A DNA stretch of 64,000 bases, from assembly GCA_016191465.1 (NCBI GenBank), contig JACPOP010000020.1, positions 75,888-139,887 of the forward strand, read 5' to 3'. This document shows, one piece after another, positions 17,428-25,325 of the stretch (positions are counted from its first letter, which is position 1; each line of letters opens with the position of its first letter). The notes under the pieces are model-generated. The model was not told where the DNA came from, made no database searches, and saw only the letters and a program-made list of their open reading frames with translations. This DNA comes from Chloroflexota bacterium (GTDB lineage: Bacteria > Chloroflexota > UBA6077 > CF-72). The position numbers and the translations under genes were made by a program.

Positions 17428-18453
17428 GTGCTCACGCACCTGAACATGCTGGACATCCACGCGCACCTCTACCCACCTGCATACGGGGCGGCGCTGGCCC
17501 GCATGGGCGGCGACTCGGCGCGTCTGGCGACGGGGCTGGAACGCGCTGGCGCTCGGAGCCCGCACTTTCGCGGTGCCATGGCCGAGCGTGTGGACATGCT
17601 GGACCGGCTCGGCATTCAGCAGCAGGTCCTGTCGCTGCCCGCGCAGTGGGTGCTCTCGGAGGACCCGGCCGTGTGCATTCAGCGCGCCCGCGTCGCGAAC
17701 GACGTGCTGGCGGAGGAGTGCCAGCGCTCCCCCGGACGCTTCGCCTTCTTCGCCAATCTTCCCCTGGTGGATCCCGACGCTGCCGCTCGTGAGGTGGAGC
17801 GATGCCTCGCCGACGCGGAGTGCGTCGGTGTCGTGTTCCCCACCCACGTGCTGGGTCAGCCACTCGACTGGGATCTGCTGCGGCCGATCTACGCCGAGAT
17901 CGAGCGGCACGAGGTCCCGCTGTTCCTGCACCCCGGTCCGCCGCCCTACTCCATCGCGCCGCCCGGCCAGCCGGAGTTCGGGTTGGGCAGCGCGCTGTAC
18001 TTCCCGACCGAAGATGCTGACGCTCTGCTGCGGCTGGTGCTGAGTGGCACCCTGGCGCTGCACCCGCGGTTGCGGGTGATCTGTCCGCACCTGGGCGGAG
18101 TGATCCCGTTCATCCTGTGGCGGATTGACGAACAGTGCGAGGGACGCATGCCCGACGGCAACCCGCTGCCGCTTCCGCCCAGCCAGTACCTCCTGCACAA
18201 CGTGCTGTACGACACGGTCACACGTCACCCCCCTGCCATGCGCTGTGCCCACGACACCTTCGGTCCTGAGCGTCTGCTCTTCGGAACAGACTTCCCCTTC
18301 GTCGACGAGCAGGGTATCCGCGAGATCCTCGACGCCGTGGATGGCCTGGCCCTCGACGCGAGCCAGCGACAGGCGCTCCTTGATGGGCGGGCGCGCCAGT
18401 GGCTGTACCCCACGCCGCGGTCGAGCGAACGCGAGCGGACCAGCAGTTCGTGA
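17428..18453 (+). CDS. Amidohydrolase 2 / ACMSD-type hydrolase or decarboxylase
   Basis: The protein (341 residues from GTG 17428, or 335 from ATG 17446) is a metal-dependent TIM barrel of the aminocarboxymuconate-semialdehyde decarboxylase type. Metal ligands are visible in order: the HxH of LDIHAHLYPP at the N-terminus, the His in VPLFLHPGPPPYS, the His in RVICPHLGGVIPF, and the catalytic Asp in LLFGTDFPFVDEQG. Family members decarboxylate hydroxylated aromatic acids or open rings (for example gamma-resorcylate, 3,6-dihydroxypicolinate or aminocarboxymuconate semialdehyde). Either role would suit this catabolic region. Upstream in-frame codons back to 17161 overlap the previous gene and the hairpin and are not part of the protein. 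Confidence 0.82.
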   Translation: MLTHLNMLDIHAHLYPPAYGAALARMGGDSARLATGLERAGARSPHFRGAMAERVDMLDRLGIQQQVLSLPAQWVLSEDPAVCIQRARVANDVLAEECQRSPGRFAFFANLPLVDPDAAAREVERCLADAECVGVVFPTHVLGQPLDWDLLRPIYAEIERHEVPLFLHPGPPPYSIAPPGQPEFGLGSALYFPTEDADALLRLVLSGTLALHPRLRVICPHLGGVIPFILWRIDEQCEGRMPDGNPLPLPPSQYLLHNVLYDTVTRHPPAMRCAHDTFGPERLLFGTDFPFVDEQGIREILDAVDGLALDASQRQALLDGRARQWLYPTPRSSERERTSSS

Positions 18454-18482
18454 GGCCGAATGACGATGCGACTCATTCTGCG

Positions 18483-18492
18483 AACGATCGTG
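18483..18492 (+). promoter_or_regulatory. Putative regulon operator, variant site 3 (AACGATCGTG)
   Basis: This copy differs from the others in the two central bases (AT instead of GT) but keeps the ACG and CGT arms. It lies 172 bases before substrate-binding protein gene 2. I could not place a good promoter here, so it is the least certain site. Confidence 0.3.
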
Positions 18493-18664
18493 TACCGTTT
18501 GTCTGGACGTTGAAGGGCCAGGCTGAAGCGCGTCCACGTCGAGACCTGAGGGCGGCATGGCGAAGCGTGCGCATCCATCAATCGTTTCGCGCGGCCGGCT
18601 CGGAACACATGCATCGCGACCACGGCGGCAGACGTACGTGGTGAAGAACGGGAGGACGAGTCAC

Positions 18665-19966
18665 ATGAAGTCAAAGCTTGCAGGGGTTCTGTCGGCGTCA
18701 GTCATGCTGGTGACGGCCTGCACGCCGGCGGCGCCGCCACCCGCCACCACGGCGCCGGTCGCCTCCCCCGTGGCCGCACCAGCGGCCAAGCCCACCACCG
18801 CACCGGCCACGGCTGCGCCAGCGGCGGCGGCGCAGCCGAGCGCGGCACCGGGCTCGCCGGTGGCGGCCAAGCCGTCCGCCCAGCCGGCGGCGCAGCCCAG
18901 CCCTGCAGCGGCGGCGGCGGCTTCCGCGGTCAAGCCTGGTGCCGCTGACGACTGGAACGCAGTGGTCGGCGCCGCCAAGCGCGAAGGCAAGCTGTCCGTC
19001 ATTGGCCCCCAGGGCACGGACGTCCGCGATTCACTGGTGAACGGATTCCAGAAGCTGTACCCCGAAATTAAGGTGGAGGTCCAGGGGCTGGCCGGCAACC
19101 AGGTGGGGCCGAAGGTCATTGCCGAACAGGGCGCCGGGCAGTTTCTCAACGACGTCATCATCGCCGGTGCGGGTGGGATTAACTCGTCGCTGACCCCGGC
19201 CAACGTGCTGGTGGGGATTGAGCCGTGGCTGACGGGGCCGAACACCCGCGACACCTCCATGTGGCGCGGCGGAGCGATGGAGCTGACCGACCCAACCACC
19301 CGCCAGAACATCGTCTTCAACAGCTACGCCCAGATCTCCTTCATCTATGCGCCCGATCAGCTCAACCCGTCGGAGATCAAGAGCTGGAAGGACTTGCTCA
19401 ATCCGAAGTGGAAAGGCAAGATCACGATCGGCAATCCAAAGGGGGGCGCAGCCGCGGTCTTCGTCGTGTGGTGGTACACCGACCCGTCCCTCGGCCAGGG
19501 ATTCATGCGTGATCTCTTCGTCGGCCAGGATATCGCGGTCTTTCTCGACGACAGGCAGGTGATCGACGGCGTAGCCCGTGGCAGGTACGCCATCGGCATC
19601 GGCCCCAGCAATACGCTCGTAGCAGAGGCCATCCGAACGGGTCTGCCCATCAAGCCCTTCGACGGCAACCAGATGGCAGAAGGGACGTATCTGTCGGCTG
19701 GTAACGGCACGGTGTCGGTGTTCCGCAATGCGCCGAACCCAAATGCCACCAAGGTGTACCTGGACTGGCTGCTCTCCAAGGATGGCCAATTCGAATGGAG
19801 CAAAGTCCAGGGCTACGCTAGCCTGCGGCGGGATGTGCCGACCGACCAGGTTGCCGATTACTACATCCCGAAGGCGGGCGTGAAGTACTTCCCCGGCTAC
19901 GGCGAGGACTACGTCCGCAACTCCACCCCGGCATTCGCCTACGTGGACACCATCACGCCGAAGTAG
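18665..19966 (+). CDS. ABC transporter substrate-binding lipoprotein, copy 2
   Basis: The 433-residue lipoprotein starts at ATG 18665, nine bases after GGAGG. It has a signal with lipobox VTAC, a long Ala/Pro/Thr linker (to about residue 95), then the binding fold: AAKREGKLSVIGPQGTDVRD, the GPNTRDTSMWRGGAMEL segment, LLNPKWKGKITIGNPKGG and KVYLDWLLSKDGQFEWSK. It is closely related to copy 4 at 49944 over its whole length, including signal and linker, which implies a fairly recent duplication. Copies 2, 3 and 4 share the pattern of a Ser/Val-Trp-rich hinge before the first domain crossing. A hairpin follows the gene and then a TPP-dependent dehydrogenase pair, so the imported compound may feed that pair. 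Confidence 0.88.
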   Translation: MKSKLAGVLSASVMLVTACTPAAPPPATTAPVASPVAAPAAKPTTAPATAAPAAAAQPSAAPGSPVAAKPSAQPAAQPSPAAAAAASAVKPGAADDWNAVVGAAKREGKLSVIGPQGTDVRDSLVNGFQKLYPEIKVEVQGLAGNQVGPKVIAEQGAGQFLNDVIIAGAGGINSSLTPANVLVGIEPWLTGPNTRDTSMWRGGAMELTDPTTRQNIVFNSYAQISFIYAPDQLNPSEIKSWKDLLNPKWKGKITIGNPKGGAAAVFVVWWYTDPSLGQGFMRDLFVGQDIAVFLDDRQVIDGVARGRYAIGIGPSNTLVAEAIRTGLPIKPFDGNQMAEGTYLSAGNGTVSVFRNAPNPNATKVYLDWLLSKDGQFEWSKVQGYASLRRDVPTDQVADYYIPKAGVKYFPGYGEDYVRNSTPAFAYVDTITPK

Positions 19967-20018
19967 CTGCGGCCAATTCGTAGGTTTGCAGCATTCCCGT
20001 GCAGCCCCGCAGACGAAG

Positions 20019-20048
20019 GCTCCGTCTCCCGACACGGGAGGACGGAGC
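20019..20048 (+). terminator. Hairpin between substrate-binding protein 2 and the E1 genes
   Basis: GCTCCGTCTCCCG and CGGGAGGACGGAGC form a 13-bp stem with one bulged base and a three-base loop. With no T tract it may be a terminator, or an attenuator for the dehydrogenase genes 50 bases downstream. Confidence 0.5.
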
Positions 20049-20097
20049 GCTCGGGTAGCCGACAGACAGATAGGTAGATCCAGAAGGGCGAGGGTAG

Positions 20098-21138
20098 ATG
20101 GGTAGCACCCATAGGGACCTGGCACTCGCGCTGTACCGGAAGCTGTGCCTCCTCCGGTCGTTCGACCAGGCGGGCACGGCAGCGTACGGGCGGAAGGAAA
20201 TCCACGGCACGTATCGCGGAGCGAAAGGGCAGGAAGCGGTTCCCGTTGGCGTGTGTCACGCGCTCCGGGATGGGGACTATGTGTTCCCCAGCCTTCGCGG
20301 CATCGGCGACAGCCTGGCGCGCGGCTCGGACCCGCGCTTGCTCATTGCAGAGCTCTTCGGGAAGAGCACCGGCGTGGCAGGCGGACGGGGTGGGGCGCTC
20401 CACCTGGCGGACGCATCCCACGGCGTGATGGGTGTCTTCGGCGTCCTTGCCGCGAACGTGCCGATGGCCGCGGGCGCCGCCCTTGCCGCCCAGATCAACG
20501 AAAACGGTGCGGTGACCGTGTGCTTCTTCGGCGACCAGGCCTCGAACGAGGGTGCGTTCCACGAGACGATGAACGTCGCGGCCCTGTTGAAGTTGCCCGT
20601 GTTGTTCGTCGGCATCAACAACGCGCCCGAAGACGCCAATAGCTGTCTCGGCGAGCACACCGCCGCCGGCTCTATGGTAGCGCTGGCAAAGGTGCACGGG
20701 ATCCCCGCCGACGTGGTGGATGCGACAGACGTTCTCACGGTGTACGAGCGAGCAGCGGCCGTGGTCGAGGACCTGCGCGACGGGAAGGGCCCGCACTTCC
20801 TGGAATGCCAGTGCTTTCCGCTGGACGAACCGAGCCGGGCCCAGGTCCAGGAGTGGAAGGATGAGATGCGGCACACGGGCCAGTATGGGGGCATGGTGCT
20901 GTTCAAGAAGAGCAAGATCGGCAAGACTGAGCTCACCCCGCCCGAGCACTGGGTACGGGGCGACCCGGTGCGGAAGTTGGAGGAGCACCTTTTAGGCAAC
21001 GGACTCGCCAGTGTGGGTGACCTGGAGGCGGTCCGGGAAAGCGTTCGTCACGAGATTGACGAAGCTATCGCTTTCGCCCGGGCGTCTCCAGAGCCACCTG
21101 CCGCAACCGCGCCACTGGGCGTTTACGCGGGGGGATAG
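20098..21138 (+). CDS. TPP-dependent dehydrogenase E1 alpha subunit (acetoin/2-oxoacid type)
   Basis: The 346-residue protein follows the E1 alpha pattern: LYRKLCLLRSFDQAG, GTYRGAKGQEAVPVGVCHAL, the DYVFPSLRGIGDSLARG helix, and a TPP pyrophosphate/Mg motif GDQASNEGAFHETMN followed by VGINNAPED. In common E1 alphas the motif begins GDG and the next strand ends ENN, so GDQ and INN are mild departures. These enzymes decarboxylate a 2-oxoacid or split acetoin and pass the acyl group to lipoyl-E2. No E2, E3 or lipoyl gene is in the window. The beta subunit starts seven bases downstream. Confidence 0.85.
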   Translation: MGSTHRDLALALYRKLCLLRSFDQAGTAAYGRKEIHGTYRGAKGQEAVPVGVCHALRDGDYVFPSLRGIGDSLARGSDPRLLIAELFGKSTGVAGGRGGALHLADASHGVMGVFGVLAANVPMAAGAALAAQINENGAVTVCFFGDQASNEGAFHETMNVAALLKLPVLFVGINNAPEDANSCLGEHTAAGSMVALAKVHGIPADVVDATDVLTVYERAAAVVEDLRDGKGPHFLECQCFPLDEPSRAQVQEWKDEMRHTGQYGGMVLFKKSKIGKTELTPPEHWVRGDPVRKLEEHLLGNGLASVGDLEAVRESVRHEIDEAIAFARASPEPPAATAPLGVYAGG

Positions 21139-21144
21139 CGGATC

Positions 21145-22131
21145 GTGGGAGAGCTCAAGTTACTGGACGCGGTCCGCGCAGCGCTGCAGGAAGAGATGCG
21201 GCGTGATCGGCGGGTGATCCTCATGGGCGGAGATGTCAGGACCAGTAGCTCTGGCCTGTCAGCCGGGCTGGTGGAGGAGTTCGGCGAGAAGCGGCTGGTC
21301 GACATGCCCATTGCCGAAGCCGCCATGGCGGGTATGGCCACGGGCGCGGCGATGGTGGGGCTGCGGCCCGTCCTGGATCTGGGAAACCTGGGCTTCTCGC
21401 TGACCGGCATGGACCAGATCACCAATGAAGGACCGAAGATCCACTACAAGTTCAATGGGCAGCTTTCGGTCCCCGTGGTGTACCTGTTCCAGTACGCGGC
21501 CCGGGGTTGGGGGGCGCAGCACGACCAGGCGATCTATGCGCTCCTGGGCCACATGCCGGGTCTGAAGATCGTCCTGCCCAGCACCCCGCGCGATGCGAAA
21601 GGGCTGGTGAAAGCGGCGATCCGCGATGACAATCCCGTGGCGGTGTGCATAGCGCTAGACCTGATGGCGAGCACCGGGCCAGTTCCAGACACAGATGAAT
21701 GTGTGGATATCGGCACCGCGAACATCCTGCGTTCTGGTGCGGACCTTTCGATATTCGCCTCTGGCGCCATGGTCAGTCGGGCGTTGGAAGCAGCGGGGAT
21801 CATGGCAATTCGGGGCGTTTCAGTTGAGGTTGTCGACGTGCGCAGCCTCGTTCCACTGGACTGGGACACTCTCACGCGTTCGGTGCGCAAAACCGGGCGG
21901 GCAATTGTGCTGGACCAGGGGCACTTCACCTGTGGGTTCGCCCCGACGATTGCGGCGGGCATTCAGGAACGGGCCTTTGATGCCCTCAAAGGCCCCGTCC
22001 TTTCGGTGGCTGCGCTGGATGTCCCGGTGCCGTACAACCTCACGTTGGCCGACGAGATCGTGCCGACGACGACGAGGCTGGTCGTCAGCATTGAACAGGC
22101 GCTGCAAGCGGGGGCGGCGCTGAGAGTCTGA
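21145..22131 (+). CDS. TPP-dependent dehydrogenase E1 beta subunit
   Basis: The 328-residue protein has the transketolase-like pyrimidine domain (ALQEEMRRDRRVILMGGDVR, then DMPIAEAAMAGMATGAAMVGLRPVLD) and the C-terminal transketolase domain (GADLSIFASGAMVSRALEAA, VEVVDVRSLVPLDWDTLTRS). Residues expected to contact the TPP aminopyrimidine lie in IAEAAMAG. It pairs with the alpha subunit directly upstream. The cupin gene follows 42 bases later, which suggests a three-gene unit. Whether the pair acts with a distant E2/E3 or as a stand-alone decarboxylase cannot be told from the sequence. Confidence 0.86.
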   Translation: MGELKLLDAVRAALQEEMRRDRRVILMGGDVRTSSSGLSAGLVEEFGEKRLVDMPIAEAAMAGMATGAAMVGLRPVLDLGNLGFSLTGMDQITNEGPKIHYKFNGQLSVPVVYLFQYAARGWGAQHDQAIYALLGHMPGLKIVLPSTPRDAKGLVKAAIRDDNPVAVCIALDLMASTGPVPDTDECVDIGTANILRSGADLSIFASGAMVSRALEAAGIMAIRGVSVEVVDVRSLVPLDWDTLTRSVRKTGRAIVLDQGHFTCGFAPTIAAGIQERAFDALKGPVLSVAALDVPVPYNLTLADEIVPTTTRLVVSIEQALQAGAALRV

Positions 22132-22173
22132 TCAGGAGTGCCCCGGACCAGGCTGGTCCAGAAGGAGGGATCC

Positions 22174-22590
22174 GTGCAGATCAAGATCGTCGATCTCAAG
22201 GCGATGGCGGGCCAGAAGGCCCGGATGCGCCAGGTGCTCATGAACACGCCGAAGTTCCACACCTGGCTTAACGTGTACGAGCCCGGCCAGGAGGATGAGA
22301 TGCACTGTCACAACGCTGACCAGACCTTCTACCTGGTTGCAGGCGAGTGCACCATGCGCTTCCCGGATGGCACGCAGGCCGTGATGCAGCCCGGCCAGAT
22401 CGCGCTGATGCCAGGCGGCCAGTTCTATCAATTGGCCAACGTCACCCAGGAGAAGGTCGTGCTCCTCGGCGCTCGGACGCTCAGTCAGGAGAAGAGCCTC
22501 AAGATTGACTACGAGACGCGCAAGCCGATCTTCTACGGCGACGAGAAGGCCGATCGGCCCGAGCCCACCGGCACCCGGATCCTGGTCTGA
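22174..22590 (+). CDS. Small cupin-domain protein
   Basis: GTG 22174 is chosen because AAGGAGGG lies five bases upstream; an in-frame GTG at 22138 has no such signal. The 138-residue protein has cupin motif 1 as MHCHNADQTFYLVAGECTMRF, with His-x-His and a later Glu-like position, and motif 2 near PGQIALMPGGQFYQLAN. It lacks the usual final His of motif 2, where FYQL replaces PHxx, so metal binding may be altered or absent. Such single cupins can be isomerases, dioxygenases or binding proteins. It sits at the end of the E1 unit and just before the convergent LLM gene. Confidence 0.75.
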   Translation: MQIKIVDLKAMAGQKARMRQVLMNTPKFHTWLNVYEPGQEDEMHCHNADQTFYLVAGECTMRFPDGTQAVMQPGQIALMPGGQFYQLANVTQEKVVLLGARTLSQEKSLKIDYETRKPIFYGDEKADRPEPTGTRILV

Positions 22591-22642
22591 TACAGCGCCG
22601 ACCCGGCGGTGGCCCGGGACGGCAGTGAACGCCGGGCCGCCG

Positions 22643-23662
22643 TCAGGCGGTTGCCGCGGCGCGTCCTTTGACGAGGGGCACGAGCACCTGGCCCGCTAAT
22701 TCGACGGCCTCCATGGGGTCGGGACCGGTGGGTACGCCGAGCGAGACGTGCTCGCAGCCCAGGCGCTCCGCATCCTCCAGGAAGTCGCTCAGGCGTTCGC
22801 CCACCTCGTCAGGCGTGCCAACCAGGAACGTCCGGGCGAGGTCCTGGTCCGTCAGCGCCGGCGCCGGCGCGCCCGGCGGCAGGTGGCGTGCCGCGGCCAC
22901 AACTCCATGCATGCGGGCCCGGCGGTACGCTGCCTCACGGTCGCGCGAGAGGGACATCTCAAACGATACGAGCCGTCGCAGCGGCCGCGTGTCGCCTGCC
23001 TCGGCGCGGAACCGCTCGATATCCTGGATGGTGCGTTCGATACGACCATCGTGCAGTGCTGAGAGCCCGAGGCGAGTTCCAGCATCCAGGAAGATGCCGT
23101 CGGCGACCGCCGCGGCCAGCTTGCAACCCAGGGGCCCCTGTGGCGAGAACCAGAACGACACCGCTTCGGGCCGCGTGAACTGAACTGCCATCTGCCCGCT
23201 GCCCTTGAGGTGGAAGTAGTCAGAGACCAGCGGATAGGCCGAAAAGGGCACGTCTTCACCCGCCAGGAGTCGACGGCACATCCCGAACGTCTCGTGCAGG
23301 AACCGCATGGGCCGGGGGCGTTCCACCCAGCGGGCTTGACTGATTCCACTGCCGAGCCCGAAATACAGCTCTCGGTTCGGTGGGAGGAGCTCGGCAATGG
23401 TGCCGAGCGAGCTGGCCAGCTCGAGTGGGTTGGCACCCCAGGGCGTCTGGACCATCGTGCCCAGGCCAATAGGCACCCTCGCCGCAATCGCCGCCATCAG
23501 CGTGAGCGTGTCCCGCGCAAGGAACCGCGACGAGAACCAGATGTACTGCAGATCACCCGCGGCAGCCGTTTCGGCGATCCGAAGCAGGTCTGGCGTGGTG
23601 ACCTGGTTCCACACCGGGTGGTGCGGCAGGAACTGCACGCCGAACGTGCCGTGGTACGTCAT
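22643..23662 (-). CDS. LLM class flavin-dependent oxidoreductase, linked to PaaX-like gene 1
   Basis: The 339-residue protein starts at ATG 23662 (MTYHGTFGVQFLPHHPVWN), 13 bases after the stop of the PaaX-like gene. Longer readings run into that gene. Luciferase-family features are ELASSLGTIAELLPPNRELYFGLGSG, RFLHETFGMCRRLLAGEDV and FLVGTPDEVGERLSDFLEDAERLGCEHV near the end. It is very likely co-transcribed with the regulator. A PaaX-like gene followed by an LLM gene occurs again at 51380-53451, which points to a functional link. The two LLM partners are not close copies. Confidence 0.83.
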   Translation of the reverse strand: MTYHGTFGVQFLPHHPVWNQVTTPDLLRIAETAAAGDLQYIWFSSRFLARDTLTLMAAIAARVPIGLGTMVQTPWGANPLELASSLGTIAELLPPNRELYFGLGSGISQARWVERPRPMRFLHETFGMCRRLLAGEDVPFSAYPLVSDYFHLKGSGQMAVQFTRPEAVSFWFSPQGPLGCKLAAAVADGIFLDAGTRLGLSALHDGRIERTIQDIERFRAEAGDTRPLRRLVSFEMSLSRDREAAYRRARMHGVVAAARHLPPGAPAPALTDQDLARTFLVGTPDEVGERLSDFLEDAERLGCEHVSLGVPTGPDPMEAVELAGQVLVPLVKGRAAATA

Positions 23663-23675
23663 GCGAGCGAAGGAA

Positions 23676-24611
23676 CTACGCTGCCTCGATCCTCGATCGG
23701 CTGGCTGGCTCGGCGAGATGGACGCCCGCCGCGGTGGCCCGCACGTTCCGCGGACTGAGCGAGCTCCCGACACGCACCGCATCGAAGTAGCTCAACGCCG
23801 CGGGAGTGACCAATGAGTAGAACTCCCGGAAGAGCAGCCGCGCCGCAACCCCATTCCAGGCCGCTGGCAGGAGGTCCAGCGGAAGATCGGGGTCGTCATA
23901 CAGGCACGCGCGGAGCTGGTTCGCCAGCGTGAATCGCAGCGTGAAGGCCTCCTCGCCCGCCAGCTCGTCGGCCTTCGCTTGCGCCCGCACACGGGCAAGC
24001 TGAGGTGCGAACGTATCGAGGAACCGGCCGTATCGGGCGTTCACCTCGGGCAGGTTGGCCCAGGCTCGTTCGACGAGCTGTCGCGAGTCGTCGGGCCAGA
24101 ACGCCTCCGCCCGATACACCTGGACGAACTCCAGTGCATCGGCATCCCTGGCCAGACGCACCACATCCTCGCGGTAATCATGGGTACTGACGTAGAGCGA
24201 GCTTGAGGGAGACCCGAAGCCCAGCCATGAGAGCTCCTTGCGCATCCGGTCGCGCACATCCCGCCGCGCCTCGGGCACGGATAGGGCCGCCACGTACCAC
24301 GTCCCGTTCCACCAGGCATCCGGTTCGGCGAAGAGGCGCAGGCGGCGCCGCTCCACCTCGCGCTGAGCCCGCTCGGTGAGCGCGTAGACACTCTCCCGCC
24401 CGCGCCGCTCGTCCTGCAACCAGCCTTCTTGCACCATTCGAGCCTTGGCAGAGCGGACCGCCATCTCGTTGACCCCAAGGCTGGTCGCCAGGCGCACCAG
24501 GGCGCCCAACCGCACCGCTCCCCCACGGCCTTGCTCCACCGCGAAATCGCCGTACAGCTCGAACAGCATGGAGCGCGCCTTGACTCGCGCGCGGGAGGCG
24601 GACTCCGCCAT
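23676..24611 (-). CDS. PaaX-like transcriptional regulator 1
   Basis: The 311-residue protein begins with a winged helix-turn-helix (KARSMLFELYGDFA, LGALVRLATSLGVNEMAVRS, WLQDERRGRESVYALTERAQ). A central PaaX-type domain follows (WWNGTWYVAALSVPEARRDV, RKELSWLGFGSPSSSLYVST) and then the C-terminal PaaX_C-like part (LPLDLLPAAWNGVAARLLF). PaaX repressors bind acyl-CoA or aromatic-acid effectors. A TAAACT -10 element (24624-24619, with TGC before it) lies only seven bases before the ATG, so the mRNA is probably leaderless. No ribosome binding site is visible. A copy of the repeated operator covers the expected -35 position, suggesting autoregulation. The residues before KARS match PaaX-like 2 in length. 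Confidence 0.85.
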   Translation of the reverse strand: MAESASRARVKARSMLFELYGDFAVEQGRGGAVRLGALVRLATSLGVNEMAVRSAKARMVQEGWLQDERRGRESVYALTERAQREVERRRLRLFAEPDAWWNGTWYVAALSVPEARRDVRDRMRKELSWLGFGSPSSSLYVSTHDYREDVVRLARDADALEFVQVYRAEAFWPDDSRQLVERAWANLPEVNARYGRFLDTFAPQLARVRAQAKADELAGEEAFTLRFTLANQLRACLYDDPDLPLDLLPAAWNGVAARLLFREFYSLVTPAALSYFDAVRVGSSLSPRNVRATAAGVHLAEPASRSRIEAA

Positions 24612-24639
24612 TGGCACCAGTTTAGCATGACCTGCCGCG

Positions 24640-24649
24640 CACGACCGTT
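24640..24649 (-). promoter_or_regulatory. Putative regulon operator, site 4, ahead of PaaX-like gene 1
   Basis: It reads AACGGTCGTG on the minus strand and occupies the -35 position of the predicted leaderless promoter of the regulator gene. A bound protein would exclude polymerase here, as expected for autorepression. Confidence 0.5.
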
Positions 24650-24667
24650 GCCTGGACCCCTCCGGCC

Positions 24668-24698
24668 TTGACACAACGTGCCTGCCGCCGACTAGGAT
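24668..24698 (+). promoter_or_regulatory. Putative promoter of the tandem cupin operon
   Basis: TTGACA at 24668-24673 and TAGGAT at 24693-24698 are 19 bases apart, slightly long. The promoter is divergent from PaaX-like gene 1 and is followed by an operator copy at 24712-24721. Confidence 0.45.
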
Positions 24699-24711
24699 GG
24701 TGCAGATCTGG

Positions 24712-24721
24712 CACGGTCGTA
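24712..24721 (+). promoter_or_regulatory. Putative regulon operator, site 5 (CACGGTCGTA)
   Basis: It lies about +8 to +17 from the predicted start of transcription of the cupin operon. Together with site 4 it brackets the divergent promoter region between the regulator and the cupins. Confidence 0.5.
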
Positions 24722-24782
24722 TTCCAACATGTGACGCATTCACGCGGAGTCGCAGTGTCCGAGAGATGGGAGGTGGCGCCGA

Positions 24783-25325
24783 ATGGTGATGCGCGAACGC
24801 GAACGCGAACGCGAACGCGACAACTACGAGCAGATCATCAAGTACCTCAACGAGGACCGAAAGCGCTCGTTCACGGGCGACGTGGTGATCCACTCCAAGG
24901 ACCTGGCCTGGGTTACCTCACGTCAGGCGACGGTGAAGCACTACCTCTGGCCATCCCGCTATTACAAGGAAGATCAGTCGGCGGCGCTGGATGACTGGAA
25001 CGTCTTCGTCCAGGACATCAAAGTGCATTCCGGCCAGCACCGCCATCAGGGTGGACTGGTGATCTTCATCATCGAGGGCGAGGGGTACAGCGTCGTCGAG
25101 GGTGAGCGGCATGACTGGGAGGCCGGCGACCTGTTGTTGCTCCCATTCAAACCCGGCGGTGTCGAGCACCAGCACTTCAACAAAGAAGAGGGCAAGCCGG
25201 CCAAGTGGATTGCCTTCATCAGCGCCCAACTGTTCGAGTGGGCCGCGAGCGACATGGTGCAGGTCCAGGAGCTTCCCGAGTGGAAGGAAAAGAGCCAGCG
25301 CAATGGGAGGGGAAAGGGCCGATGA
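24783..25325 (+). CDS. Cupin-domain protein with Arg-Glu repeat at its N-terminus
   Basis: The 180-residue protein is a single-domain cupin. Motif 1 is HSGQHRHQGGLVIFIIEGEG with two His ligands, and motif 2 is GDLLLLPFKPGGVEHQHFN with the further His. The N-terminus is an (Arg-Glu)n run encoded by a GCGAAC tandem repeat (24793-24820). It is a paralogue of the cupin at 46292, sharing the MVMRERER start and the WEAGDLLLLP and EHQHFNK stretches. GGGAGG lies about nine bases before ATG 24783. The next cupin overlaps its stop by four bases (ATGA), so the two are probably co-translated and may form a heteromer. Confidence 0.85.
   Translation: MVMRERERERERDNYEQIIKYLNEDRKRSFTGDVVIHSKDLAWVTSRQATVKHYLWPSRYYKEDQSAALDDWNVFVQDIKVHSGQHRHQGGLVIFIIEGEGYSVVEGERHDWEAGDLLLLPFKPGGVEHQHFNKEEGKPAKWIAFISAQLFEWAASDMVQVQELPEWKEKSQRNGRGKGR
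24793..24820 (+). repeat. Hexanucleotide tandem repeat GCGAAC, about 4.7 copies
   Basis: The repeat is inside the cupin reading frame and encodes alternating Arg and Glu. Because the unit is six bases, slippage would change protein length without shifting the frame. The paralogue at 46292 has a shorter, degenerate version. Confidence 0.8.

Noticed and set aside
24793-24820. The GCGAAC repeat as a CRISPR array
   Set aside because: The units are six bases with no spacers and lie inside a reading frame.
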